In this document: positions 8,117-16,090 of the stretch, one piece after another
Layout of the letters: the number at the start of each line of letters is the position of its first letter
How positions within the stretch are numbered: the first letter of the stretch is position 1
Source: an uncultured Eubacteriales bacterium
GTDB lineage: Bacteria; Bacillota; Clostridia; Oscillospirales; Oscillospiraceae
Reading direction: 5' to 3'
Length of the DNA stretch: 52,941 nt
NCBI GenBank assembly: GCA_900546515.1
Contig: URDG01000019.1
Span: 1 to 52,941, forward strand
The notes under the pieces: model-generated
The model's database searches: none
Told to the model about the DNA's origin: nothing
Seen by the model: only the letters and a program-made list of their open reading frames with translations
Translations under genes and position numbers: made by a program

Positions 8117-9568
8117 ATGTATAAGTTCGATACCAAGGTACAGCACCTGAAATACAAAGTTTTGCGCACAGTTGCAAAGCATGCCTGGGAGGGGGACTTC
8201 TACGCGACTATTCTGGATATTCCAAAAGAAATAATCCCCGGTAAGGTCCCCACGATGCGCTGCTGCGTGTATAAGGAGCGCGCGATACTGGCGGAGCGCG
8301 TCAAGATCGCAGCCGGCGGAGACAGAAATAATCCGAATGTGATCGAGGCGATAGACATCGCCTGCGACGAGTGCCCGACTGGCGGCTATACCGTCACTGA
8401 GGGCTGCCGCGGATGCATAGCTCACCGCTGCGAGGATTCATGCCCGAAAGGCGCGATCACGCACGACGGCTATCATCATGCGCATATAGATAAGAGCAAG
8501 TGCATCAACTGCGGCCGCTGCGCACAGGCCTGCCCTTACGGCGCCATACACAATCAGAAGCGCCCGTGCCAGAATGCCTGCAAGATAAACGCCATCACCA
8601 TGAACGAGGACGGCAGCGTAAAGATAGACAATAATAAGTGCATCTCCTGCGGCTCCTGCGTCTACCGCTGCCCCTTCGGCGCGCTGCAGGACAAGTCGTT
8701 CATTCTCGACGCCATAAAAATGCTGCGTTTGAGCGAGCGCGTGTACGCCATCGTCGCGCCTGCGATAGCCGGCCAGTTCGCATATGCCAAGCCCGGGCAG
8801 GTGATAAGCGCAATAAAGGCGCTGGGCTTTTACAAGGTCGTTGAAGCCGCTCTCGGCGCGGACATGGTGGCATATGCAGAGGCTGCCGAGCTTGCCGAAA
8901 AGGGCTTCTTGACAAGCTCCTGCTGTCCTGCTTTCGTCAGTTTTGTGAAGAAGCAGTTCCCGGAGCTTGCAGATAAGGTGTCGTCCAATATGTCTCCCAT
9001 GGCCACTATCGCCAGGAGAATAAAGGAGCTTGACCCCGGCGCAAAGACTGTGTTCATCGGCCCCTGCACGGCTAAAAAGGGCGAGTTCCAGCTGCCTGAG
9101 GTGCATAAGTATGTTGACTGCGTGTTGACCTTTGAGGAGCTGCAGGCGCTGTTTGACAGCCGCGATCTCGACGTTGCATCAATGGAAGAGAGCGAGCTGC
9201 ACGACGCGTCCGGATTCGGCCGCATATTTGCCCACTGCGGCGGCCTTGCGACGGCTGCGGCGGAGGCGCTCAAGGAGCAGGGGAGCGACTTTGACCTCAA
9301 GCCGGTCAGCTGCAACGGTATAGAGGAATGCAAGCTTGCGCTGATAAAGGCCTCAAGGGGGCGGCTGGATGCCAACTTTGTGGAGGGCATGGCGTGCGTC
9401 GGCGGCTGCATCAACGGCGCCGGCAGCCTAACCCACGGCGATGTCAACCGCACTAAGGTCGATGCGTTTAGCAAAAAGTCCACGCTGGCGAGCATCACGG
9501 ATTCACTCAGAACCGCGAGCGACGAGTTTGACAAATCGGTCGCCGGGGGAGCCGGAGCGCGGGAATAA
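8117..9568 (+). CDS. Monomeric [FeFe] hydrogenase with N-terminal ferredoxin domains
   Basis: A 483-residue enzyme that interconverts protons and H2, a sink for reduced ferredoxin in fermenting clostridia. All three H-cluster loops are present: TSSCCPAF (about 265-272), GPCTAKKGE (315-323) and EGMACVGGCINGAG (423-436). Two ferredoxin motifs, CINCGRCAQACP (129-140) and CISCGSCVYRCP (175-186), and extra cysteines at 83-110 supply accessory 4Fe-4S clusters. The TSxCCPAF form and compact size point to group B-like enzymes rather than classical CpI, which remains inference. The ATG at 8117 was chosen over 8087 because AAGGGAG precedes it by 7 bases. No maturation genes (hydE, hydF, hydG) lie in the window. 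Confidence 0.87.
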   Translation: MYKFDTKVQHLKYKVLRTVAKHAWEGDFYATILDIPKEIIPGKVPTMRCCVYKERAILAERVKIAAGGDRNNPNVIEAIDIACDECPTGGYTVTEGCRGCIAHRCEDSCPKGAITHDGYHHAHIDKSKCINCGRCAQACPYGAIHNQKRPCQNACKINAITMNEDGSVKIDNNKCISCGSCVYRCPFGALQDKSFILDAIKMLRLSERVYAIVAPAIAGQFAYAKPGQVISAIKALGFYKVVEAALGADMVAYAEAAELAEKGFLTSSCCPAFVSFVKKQFPELADKVSSNMSPMATIARRIKELDPGAKTVFIGPCTAKKGEFQLPEVHKYVDCVLTFEELQALFDSRDLDVASMEESELHDASGFGRIFAHCGGLATAAAEALKEQGSDFDLKPVSCNGIEECKLALIKASRGRLDANFVEGMACVGGCINGAGSLTHGDVNRTKVDAFSKKSTLASITDSLRTASDEFDKSVAGGAGARE

Positions 9569-9591
9569 TACGATTTTTACCTCTTTTCACT

Positions 9592-9630
9592 TCGAGGGTA
9601 CTGCCGGAAACGGCGGTACCCTCGATTTCT
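9592..9630. terminator. Bidirectional terminator, hydrogenase versus cardiolipin synthase
   Basis: A 15-bp stem (9592-9606 with 9611-9625, one G-T pair) closes a GAAA tetraloop and is followed by TTTCT. It lies between two converging genes. Confidence 0.85.
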
Positions 9631-9662
9631 GTTGTCTGATATATGATGTGTGCCGGGAGCGG

Positions 9663-11171
9663 TCAGCACAGCGGGGCAAATATACGCAGTATGCCGTCGA
9701 ATAACCAGCGGCGCATATACTTTTTCTTGTCATACGGCTCCAGCTCTGTGCAGAGGCTCAGAGTATTGTCAAAGTCCTTCTTCAGATCGCGCAGCAGTGA
9801 CGCGCCGTAGAAAAGGGAGTTGTTTTCAAAATGCAGGAACAGACTCCTGTAGTCGAGATTTACGGTGCCGACAGTGCCCACAACGCCGTCGACTATGCAG
9901 GCCTTCGCGTGCAGAAAGCCCGGAGTGTACTCGTAGATCTTGACGCCGCTGTCCATGAGCGTCTTGCAGTAGCTGTGCGAAAGCCGGAAGATGACTTTCT
10001 TGTCAGGGATGCCGGGGATGATTATGCGCACGTCAACACCGCGCTGCGCCGCCCTTATCATGGCCTCAAGCAGCGCGTCGCCGGGCGTGAGGTACGGTGT
10101 ATAGAACCATGCGTAGTCCACGGCGAGAGAAAGCAGGTCTATATACAGGTTGTTGCTGACGGCTTCGGGACTTATGGGCGAGTCGCAGTAGCTCAGCACA
10201 TAGCCGTCCGGCACCTCCTCGACCCCGTCCTGCTCGGGCGGAGTGAAGTTCGTCTCTTCGGGAGTCCAGTCGGCAAAGGCGTTCCAGAACTGGAGAAACA
10301 TCTCGGTGAAGCTCTGTGCGGTCTTACCGGTTATGCGGAAGCCTATGTCCTTCCAGTGTCCGAAGCGCTCCACGCGGTTTATATATTCGTCCGACAGATT
10401 GACGCCGCCCGTATATGCTACCTTTCCGTCGATTATCAGCATCTTCTTGTGGTCGCGGTAGTTGAGCGTGCCGCCTATTGCAAGCATGGGATTGAATGCA
10501 ACGCAGCGTATGCCCTGCTCGGTGAGCTCGCGCTGGTCCCGCCAGGAAAAGGTGGATATGCTGCCGAGATCGTCGTACATCACGCGCACGTCGACGCCCT
10601 CCCTGACCTTCTCCTTTAATATATCGACAATGGAGTCGAACATCACGCCGTGGTGGATGATGAAATATTCTACATATATGAATTTCTCCGCACTGCGCAG
10701 ATCCTCAAGCATGTCGGGAAACATATCGTCGCCGAGCGGGTAATACTTCGCGCCCTCGTTTGCCATGACGGGGAAGCCGGATTTCCTGTGCACGTATTCA
10801 AAGGTCTGCGCAAGGCGCGGATTCTGCTCGTGCATCAGCTTCATTATTGCCGTGTTGTTGGGCTTTTCCTTCGGCACGGACTTTTCAAGCCTTTTTGCGA
10901 GCGGACGCGCTGTGCGCCTGTTGCCGAACAGCAGGTACAGCAGTGCGCCGGCGACAGGGAACGACAGGATGACCAGCAGCCACAGCGTTCTGTACGCGGT
11001 CTCTTCGCGCTTGATAATAATGTACAGCACGAGCAGAATAGACAGTATGGAGAGAATGAGGTTTATCACTGCCGCATACGGCGACAGCCATTTTATCAGA
11101 GCCAGCAGCACGAGCACCTGTATCGCAACGGCCGGCAGTACGGATATTATCCTGCGCAGTGTTCTTCCCAT
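9663..11171 (-). CDS. cls: Cardiolipin synthase (phospholipase D family)
   Basis: A 502-residue membrane enzyme that condenses two phosphatidylglycerols into cardiolipin and glycerol. Two N-terminal membrane helices (IQVLVLLALIKWL and TLWLLVILSFPVAGALLYLL) precede two HKD motifs, HKKMLIIDG and HAKACIVDG, each with the downstream Asn/Ser of the PLD fold (GGVNLSDEY, GTVNLDYRS). The start at 11171 was preferred over the longer frame because AAGGAGG lies four bases upstream. Divergent from it is a three-gene glycolipid operon, so the locus as a whole concerns membrane lipids. Confidence 0.93.
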   Translation of the reverse strand: MGRTLRRIISVLPAVAIQVLVLLALIKWLSPYAAVINLILSILSILLVLYIIIKREETAYRTLWLLVILSFPVAGALLYLLFGNRRTARPLAKRLEKSVPKEKPNNTAIMKLMHEQNPRLAQTFEYVHRKSGFPVMANEGAKYYPLGDDMFPDMLEDLRSAEKFIYVEYFIIHHGVMFDSIVDILKEKVREGVDVRVMYDDLGSISTFSWRDQRELTEQGIRCVAFNPMLAIGGTLNYRDHKKMLIIDGKVAYTGGVNLSDEYINRVERFGHWKDIGFRITGKTAQSFTEMFLQFWNAFADWTPEETNFTPPEQDGVEEVPDGYVLSYCDSPISPEAVSNNLYIDLLSLAVDYAWFYTPYLTPGDALLEAMIRAAQRGVDVRIIIPGIPDKKVIFRLSHSYCKTLMDSGVKIYEYTPGFLHAKACIVDGVVGTVGTVNLDYRSLFLHFENNSLFYGASLLRDLKKDFDNTLSLCTELEPYDKKKYMRRWLFDGILRIFAPLC

Positions 11172-11205
11172 TTCGTCCTCCTTGTGTAGTAAACTGGTGA
11201 TGTGA

Positions 11206-11234
11206 ATTATATCATAAAAACCGGCGCAGGACAA
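11206..11234 (-). promoter_or_regulatory. Sigma-A promoter of cls
   Basis: On the minus strand TTGTCC (11229-11234), a 17-base spacer and a perfect TATAAT (11206-11211) lie 35 bases upstream of the cls start codon. Confidence 0.6.
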
Positions 11235-11416
11235 GGTTCCGCGCTTTTTTACATTATACTAAGATATAATACTCAACGCATATTCAACTGAACTTCACGA
11301 AACGTTGATGTTGAATTGAGGTTTCGTTGCAAATTTTGCGTTAAGATATTTGCAGATTGGGGGAGTCTGCCGTACCGGCGGAACCCAACCGGCATGCCGG
11401 TCAGAGGGAGAGAAAA

Positions 11417-11902
11417 ATGAGAAAGAATAAAAAAGGCGGCTTTCTTTGCTGCGCGGTCTACATGGCGGTTCTGGGGGTGCTGTCTTTCATAATCGGGAGA
11501 CTGCTGCCGAAATCATGGTTCAAAAGCGACAGATTTCCGTATCGCTGCAATCCGAAAGAAAAGAAGCTTTATGATTTCCTGCATGTGAAGTCGTGGCAGG
11601 CGAAGGTGCCGGATATGAGCAGACTGTTCACGCACATCATGCCGGCCAAGCGAATCGACGCAAAATCACTGGCGGATGTACCGCGCATGCTTCAGGAGAC
11701 CTGCGTGGCCGAATTCACGCACTCCGCGCTCAGCGTGCTCGGACTTGCGATACCTAAGCTCTGGCCGGGCGTCTGCGGCTTTATAACGGCGCTTATATAT
11801 ATTCTCTTCGGCAATGTCCCGTTTATTATAATCCAGAGATATAACCGTCCGAGGCTGCAAAAACTTTATGAGCTGCAGCAGCGCAAGACAGGAGGACACT
11901 GA
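11417..11902 (+). CDS. CrtO-family membrane acyltransferase
   Basis: A 161-residue membrane protein resembling Staphylococcus CrtO, the glycosyl-diaponeurosporenoate acyltransferase that adds a fatty acyl chain to a glycosylated lipid in staphyloxanthin synthesis. Shared features are the LYDFLHVKSWQAKVPD block, the TCVAEFTHSAL segment and the almost invariant end NVPFIIIQRYNRPRL. Hydrophobic segments lie at about residues 10-29 and 105-135. The ATG at 11417 was chosen because GAGGGAGAG precedes it. No carotenoid genes are present; instead it overlaps a diacylglycerol-glycosyltransferase-like gene by one base (TGATG), so a glycolipid acceptor is more likely. Family assignment is good, substrate is inference. 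Confidence 0.75.
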   Translation: MRKNKKGGFLCCAVYMAVLGVLSFIIGRLLPKSWFKSDRFPYRCNPKEKKLYDFLHVKSWQAKVPDMSRLFTHIMPAKRIDAKSLADVPRMLQETCVAEFTHSALSVLGLAIPKLWPGVCGFITALIYILFGNVPFIIIQRYNRPRLQKLYELQQRKTGGH

Positions 11903-13020
11903 TGCATACTCTTATTCTCAGCTGCAACACGGGGGAAGGGCATAATTCCTGCGCCAGGGCGATAAAGGAGTGCTTTGAAGCCCACGGGGACAGCTGCGGG
12001 ATAGTGGATTCCCTGCTTTTCATATCGGAGAGCGCATCAAAGTTTATATGTAACTGGCACGTGCGCATGTACCGGCGTATCCCAAAGCTGTTCAGGAACG
12101 GCTATAAGGAGGCCGAAAGCCATAGCTCGCTTTTCCAGAAGGACACGCTGATTTATCAGTACTTGACCTCCGGCTCAGAGAGGATGTATAATTATATTTA
12201 TGATAACGCCTTTGACAGTGTTATCTGCACGCACATTTTCCCTGCGCTTGCACTGAGCGACATGCTCGAAAAGCACCCCATGACATTAATTACGGCTTTT
12301 GTCGGGACGGATTATACCTGCTCGCCCGGCACGGCGGATTCGGATCTGATGTATTATTTTATTCCGGACGAATCGCTGCGCGGAGAGTTTGCCGCCTGCG
12401 GCGTGCCTGAGGAGCGTATCGTTGCCAGCGGACTTCCGGCGCGCTGCGAATTTTACGGACGCGGCGACAAGGCCGCTGCAAAGTGCGAGCTCGGGATAGC
12501 CGCCGGACATCAGCATATTCTGGCGATGTGCGGCAGCATGGGCTGCGGCCCGCTGCTTGATCTGACGGAGCAGCTTGCGGAGCGGATGAGTGCGGAGCAG
12601 GAGCTGACGATAATCTGCGGCTCAAACGAAAAGCTCTTCGAGAAGCTGCAGCTCAAATACCTCATGTGCCCAAACATACATGTAGAGGCGCTGGTCACTG
12701 ACATGCCGCTTTATATGCGCAGTGCCGACCTGTACATGACGAAGCCCGGCGGGCTAAGCACGACCGAGGCCGCGGCAATGGGGCTGCCGATGGTGCTAAT
12801 AGACGCAGTGGCCGGATGTGAGGAGCATAATCTTGATTTCTTTGTCAGCCGGGGCGGCGCCGTCACGGCGGACACGCCGGAAAGCCTCGCGGATGAGGCG
12901 CTCAGCCTGCTCGACGATCCGGCGCGGCTCGCCCGCATGTCGGCTGCGCTCAGACGGGAGCAGGACTGCACCCCGGCGGAAGCAATATACAGAGAATTGA
13001 AAAAATATGAAAAAGACTGA
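11902..13020 (+). CDS. MGDG synthase/UgtP-like glycosyltransferase
   Basis: A 372-residue GT28-type glycosyltransferase of the group that includes plant MGDG synthase and Bacillus UgtP, which transfers sugar from UDP-sugar to diacylglycerol. The N-terminal LILSCNTGEGHNSCARAI is the glycine-rich acceptor-side loop typical of the group. The donor side shows CGSMGCGPL, CGSNEKL and TKPGGLSTTEAAAMGLPM, the UDP-sugar binding block. No membrane helices are visible, so it should be membrane-associated from the cytoplasm. It starts within the stop codon of the CrtO-like gene and overlaps the PAP2 gene by 14 bases. Context suggests it makes the glycolipid that the neighbours acylate or feed. Confidence 0.82.
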   Translation: MHTLILSCNTGEGHNSCARAIKECFEAHGDSCGIVDSLLFISESASKFICNWHVRMYRRIPKLFRNGYKEAESHSSLFQKDTLIYQYLTSGSERMYNYIYDNAFDSVICTHIFPALALSDMLEKHPMTLITAFVGTDYTCSPGTADSDLMYYFIPDESLRGEFAACGVPEERIVASGLPARCEFYGRGDKAAAKCELGIAAGHQHILAMCGSMGCGPLLDLTEQLAERMSAEQELTIICGSNEKLFEKLQLKYLMCPNIHVEALVTDMPLYMRSADLYMTKPGGLSTTEAAAMGLPMVLIDAVAGCEEHNLDFFVSRGGAVTADTPESLADEALSLLDDPARLARMSAALRREQDCTPAEAIYRELKKYEKD

Positions 13021-13693
13021 TTTTAGAGGGTTTACGCTCAATAAACTTAACACTGAGGAATACAGCCACCTGAAGCTTCTGCTCTATTGGCCGCTGTACG
13101 GGCTGGTATTCTGGTTCGTGGAGCGTGCATACAGACCCGGCGCATATATCGTTATGCACTGCTCGCTCGATAATATGATACCTTTCTGCGAGTATTTCCT
13201 GATACCTTATCTGTTCTGGTTCGTGTATCTCACGGGTTCGATAGCGTACACGCTTTTCTGCGATGTGCCGGTTTTCAGAAAACAGATGAGGTTCATAATC
13301 ATTACATACTCTGTCACAATGCTGATCTATCTTATTTTCCCGACCTGTCAGCATCTCCGTCCGGCAGTGTTCGCGCGCGACAATATACTCACGCGCTTTA
13401 TGGCATATTTTTACGCCTTTGATACAGACACCAATGTCTGCCCGTCGCTGCATGTGATAGGCTCCTTTGCCGCAATGCTTGCCCTGTGGGAAACGGAGCG
13501 CTTCAGTTCTCCGGCATGGAGGGCGGCAAACGTCGTATGCTGCGTGCTGATATGCGTGTCGACGGTGTTTGTAAAGCAGCACTCGGTGCTTGACGTGCTG
13601 GCGGCGCTGCCGCTGTGCATGATAGGCGGCTGCATCAGCTTCCGCCCGGTGCGGAGAATGCCGGGAACTTATAAAATGGCGCAGAAAATATAG
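13007..13693 (+). CDS. PAP2-superfamily membrane phosphatase/transferase
   Basis: A 228-residue polytopic membrane protein with about six hydrophobic segments and the PAP2 signatures CPSLHVIGS (about residues 145-153) and STVFVKQHSVLDV (about 185-197), carrying the two catalytic histidines. The short, all-membrane form with PSLH rather than PSGH resembles inositol-phosphoceramide-synthase-like enzymes that exchange lipid head groups. It overlaps the glycosyltransferase gene by 14 bases and ends the operon. It could generate diacylglycerol from phosphatidate as acceptor for the glycosyltransferase, or modify a head group; the sequence does not say which. Confidence 0.8.
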   Translation: MKKTDFRGFTLNKLNTEEYSHLKLLLYWPLYGLVFWFVERAYRPGAYIVMHCSLDNMIPFCEYFLIPYLFWFVYLTGSIAYTLFCDVPVFRKQMRFIIITYSVTMLIYLIFPTCQHLRPAVFARDNILTRFMAYFYAFDTDTNVCPSLHVIGSFAAMLALWETERFSSPAWRAANVVCCVLICVSTVFVKQHSVLDVLAALPLCMIGGCISFRPVRRMPGTYKMAQKI

Positions 13694-13732
13694 GCGTCCT
13701 GAAAAAATTATACCGGGACCTGTTACCCCTGA

Positions 13733-13758
13733 CCGGCGGGCATATGCGCTCCTGCCGG
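13733..13758 (+). terminator. GC-rich hairpin after the lipid operon
   Basis: An 8-bp stem (13733-13740 with 13751-13758, one G-T pair) and a 10-base loop lie 40 bases after the PAP2 stop. There is no T-run, so it is a weak terminator candidate. Confidence 0.35.
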
Positions 13759-13809
13759 CCGGGGGCAACTGCATTTCGGAGAGAAATGTTATAAAATATC
13801 CCGGCTGTA

Positions 13810-13853
13810 TTGACATAGGGAAGAGCCTATTCTATAATGGTTGTACATACAAC
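13810..13853 (+). promoter_or_regulatory. Perfect promoter and operator of the MarR-ABC operon
   Basis: TTGACA (13810-13815) and TATAAT (13833-13838) are perfect with a 17-base spacer. The inverted repeat GTTGTACATACAAC (13840-13853) begins two bases after the -10 box and covers the start point, the usual place for an autorepressing MarR operator. Confidence 0.8.
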
Positions 13854-13893
13854 GATGTAGATGCAACTATTTTTCGGAAACTCGGAGATGCAT

Positions 13894-14370
13894 ATGGATA
13901 TTACGGAACGGAAGATCACAAAAATTGCGCGGGAAGCGGAAAAACTGGTTTTGTGTACGCTGCGGGAAAAGGGTGTCGGCACGGCGGAGATAGACCTGAT
14001 CCATGCCTTGCGTCATAATCCGGGCTGCACGCAGGCGGCGCTTGCGGAGCTTTTGCACGCCGATAAGGCCGCCATTGCGCGGAGAACAAAAAATCTGGAA
14101 GCGAAGGGATATCTTGTCCGTAAGGACGCGCCGGATGACCGCCGCAGCCGGCTGCTGTACCCTACGGAAAAGGCGGAGAGCCTGAAAACCTCCAAAGCAG
14201 AGATAGAAGCGGCCTTTTATGAATATCTGACAGACTCGCTGACACAGGAGGAGGCCGCAGCCTTTGCGGCGACGCTGAATAAGCTGTACACAGCGTCCAA
14301 AAAAGAGAGCCGGGCGGGGTTCCCGCACTTCAAAAAAACTGAGGGAGATGAAAAAGACGATGAAGAATGA
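13894..14370 (+). CDS. MarR-family transcriptional regulator
   Basis: A 158-residue MarR-type winged helix protein: LIHALRHNPGCTQAALAELLHADKAAIARRTKNLEAKGYLVRKDAPDDRRSRLLYPTEK spans the recognition helix and the wing with the conserved DDRRSR. The ATG at 13894 was chosen among three in-frame Met codons because GGAG lies six bases before it. The C-terminus is unusually acidic (TEGDEKDDEE). The gene overlaps the first ABC exporter gene by 23 bases and lies behind a perfect promoter with a palindrome at the start point, so it probably represses the exporter until a ligand, perhaps an exported compound, binds. Confidence 0.87.
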   Translation: MDITERKITKIAREAEKLVLCTLREKGVGTAEIDLIHALRHNPGCTQAALAELLHADKAAIARRTKNLEAKGYLVRKDAPDDRRSRLLYPTEKAESLKTSKAEIEAAFYEYLTDSLTQEEAAAFAATLNKLYTASKKESRAGFPHFKKTEGDEKDDEE

Positions 14371-16090
14371 CAGGTCGTTTCGCCCGGATAAAATCGTTTC
14401 TTATTTCCGCCTGGAATGGCTTCCGCTGCTTCTTGTTACTGTCTCCGGCCTGATCTACAACGTCGGCCTGCTTGCGTCTCCGTGGTTTGAAGGCCGTCTG
14501 GCCCAGTGCCTCGCCGATATTCTCGGCGGCAATGAAACTGCCGCAAAAATGGCGGTGCTGGTGCTGGCCTACATACTTGTTACTCTGACGGTGCAGGCCG
14601 CGCGGTTTGTCAAGCGCTTCTATGTCCGCCGCTTTGCCAACAACATCAACCGCCGGATGAAAGGCGTCCTGTACGCAAACCTCGTGCGAAGGAGCCGCGC
14701 ATCTCTCAAAAAAGAGGGAGCGGGCGAACTGATGACAAAAGCCGTCTCCGACGTGGACGACTGTGTGGAGGGCATGCGCAAATTTACGACCGAAATTTTT
14801 GATACCGGCGTGGCGCTGGCAGGCTATGTGGTCATGCTCTTTGCGTATGACTGGCGGCTGGCTCTGCTCGGCCTGCTTTTTACGCCGGTATCGTATATCT
14901 GCGCAGCGTGGATGAAAAAGCCGGTGCAGCGCGCAGGGGCCGCCTACAAAAAAGCGTCGGGAGCGCTGAGCGCGGCGACGCTGGACCGTGCGCAGAACGC
15001 CGTGACCTACCGTATCTACGGCTGTGAGAACGCCCGTGAGGAGTGGTACGAGGGCGCGCTGAAGGACTATGAAAAAACTGCCGTGCGCAGCAATGTGTGG
15101 CAGTCGGCGCTGCCGCCGCTGTATCTGGCCGCGTCGGAGGCGGGCGTGCTGTTCATCCTGTGGTTCGGCGCAAAAAACGTTCTGCGGACGGGGTGGAACA
15201 CATGGGATATTGCGGCGTTCACGACCTTTCTCTCCTGCTTTACCAAGCTGACGTCAAAATCCTCCAAGGTGGCAAAGCTCTTCAACTCCGTGCAGAAGGC
15301 GGAAGTTTCATGGAACCGCATCAAGCCGCTCATGAAAACGCCGGAGATGCTTGAACCGCTGACGGTCCCGGAGCCTGCCGATGTGAAGCTTGAGAACCTT
15401 TCTTTTGCCTATACGGAAGAGCCGGTTTTTTCCGGCCTGACGCTTACAGCGCATCCCGGCGACATGATCGGCGTCACAGGGCCGGTCGCCTGCGGCAAGT
15501 CCACCTTCGGGCGGGTGTTCCTGTGCGAGGCGCCATATGGCGGCTCGGCACGGTTCGGGGAAAAAGAGTTTTCCGCTCTTACGCCGCGGCAGATCGCGGC
15601 GACTGTCGGCTATCTTGGGCATGACACCGAGCTCAGCGCAGATACGATCGAGAGCAATGTCCTCTGCGGAAGCCGACAGGACGCGATGCCGTATCTGGCC
15701 GCAGCCGCATTGGAAAAGGAAGTAATGGGCATGGAGAACGGCCTCGCCACAGTGATCGGCAGCGGCGGCACGCGCCTTTCGGGCGGGCAGGCGCAGCGGC
15801 TGGCGCTGGCAAGAACGCTTGCGCATCCGCGGCCGGTCATGGTTCTGGACGACCCGTTTTCCGCGCTGGACCGAGGCACCGAGGATACCGTTTTTGCAAA
15901 TCTTCAGGCTTATTCAAAAGATAAGGTCGTGTTTCTGATCTCGCACAGGCTATACCATTTTCCGCAGATGAAGAAAGTGATCTTCATGGAGGACGGCAAA
16001 GCCATAGCCGGCACCCACGAGGAGCTGATGGCGTCGGTCCCGGCGTATCGCCAGCTGTATGAAAGCCAGACAGGAGGGGAGTGGGCATGA
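14348..16090 (+). CDS. ABC exporter half, degenerate-Walker-B subunit
   Basis: A 580-residue fused membrane-ATPase ABC exporter half with six transmembrane helices (about residues 20-300) and a C-terminal nucleotide-binding domain. Walker A is GPVACGKST and the signature is a normal LSGGQAQRLALAR. Walker B reads MVLDDPFSALD, with Asp in place of the catalytic Glu. That substitution is typical of one partner of heterodimeric exporters such as BmrCD or TM287/288. It overlaps the MarR gene upstream and the second half downstream (ATGA), so the two subunits are co-translated. The substrate is unknown; drugs or peptides are usual for this type. Confidence 0.88.
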   Translation: MKKTMKNDRSFRPDKIVSYFRLEWLPLLLVTVSGLIYNVGLLASPWFEGRLAQCLADILGGNETAAKMAVLVLAYILVTLTVQAARFVKRFYVRRFANNINRRMKGVLYANLVRRSRASLKKEGAGELMTKAVSDVDDCVEGMRKFTTEIFDTGVALAGYVVMLFAYDWRLALLGLLFTPVSYICAAWMKKPVQRAGAAYKKASGALSAATLDRAQNAVTYRIYGCENAREEWYEGALKDYEKTAVRSNVWQSALPPLYLAASEAGVLFILWFGAKNVLRTGWNTWDIAAFTTFLSCFTKLTSKSSKVAKLFNSVQKAEVSWNRIKPLMKTPEMLEPLTVPEPADVKLENLSFAYTEEPVFSGLTLTAHPGDMIGVTGPVACGKSTFGRVFLCEAPYGGSARFGEKEFSALTPRQIAATVGYLGHDTELSADTIESNVLCGSRQDAMPYLAAAALEKEVMGMENGLATVIGSGGTRLSGGQAQRLALARTLAHPRPVMVLDDPFSALDRGTEDTVFANLQAYSKDKVVFLISHRLYHFPQMKKVIFMEDGKAIAGTHEELMASVPAYRQLYESQTGGEWA

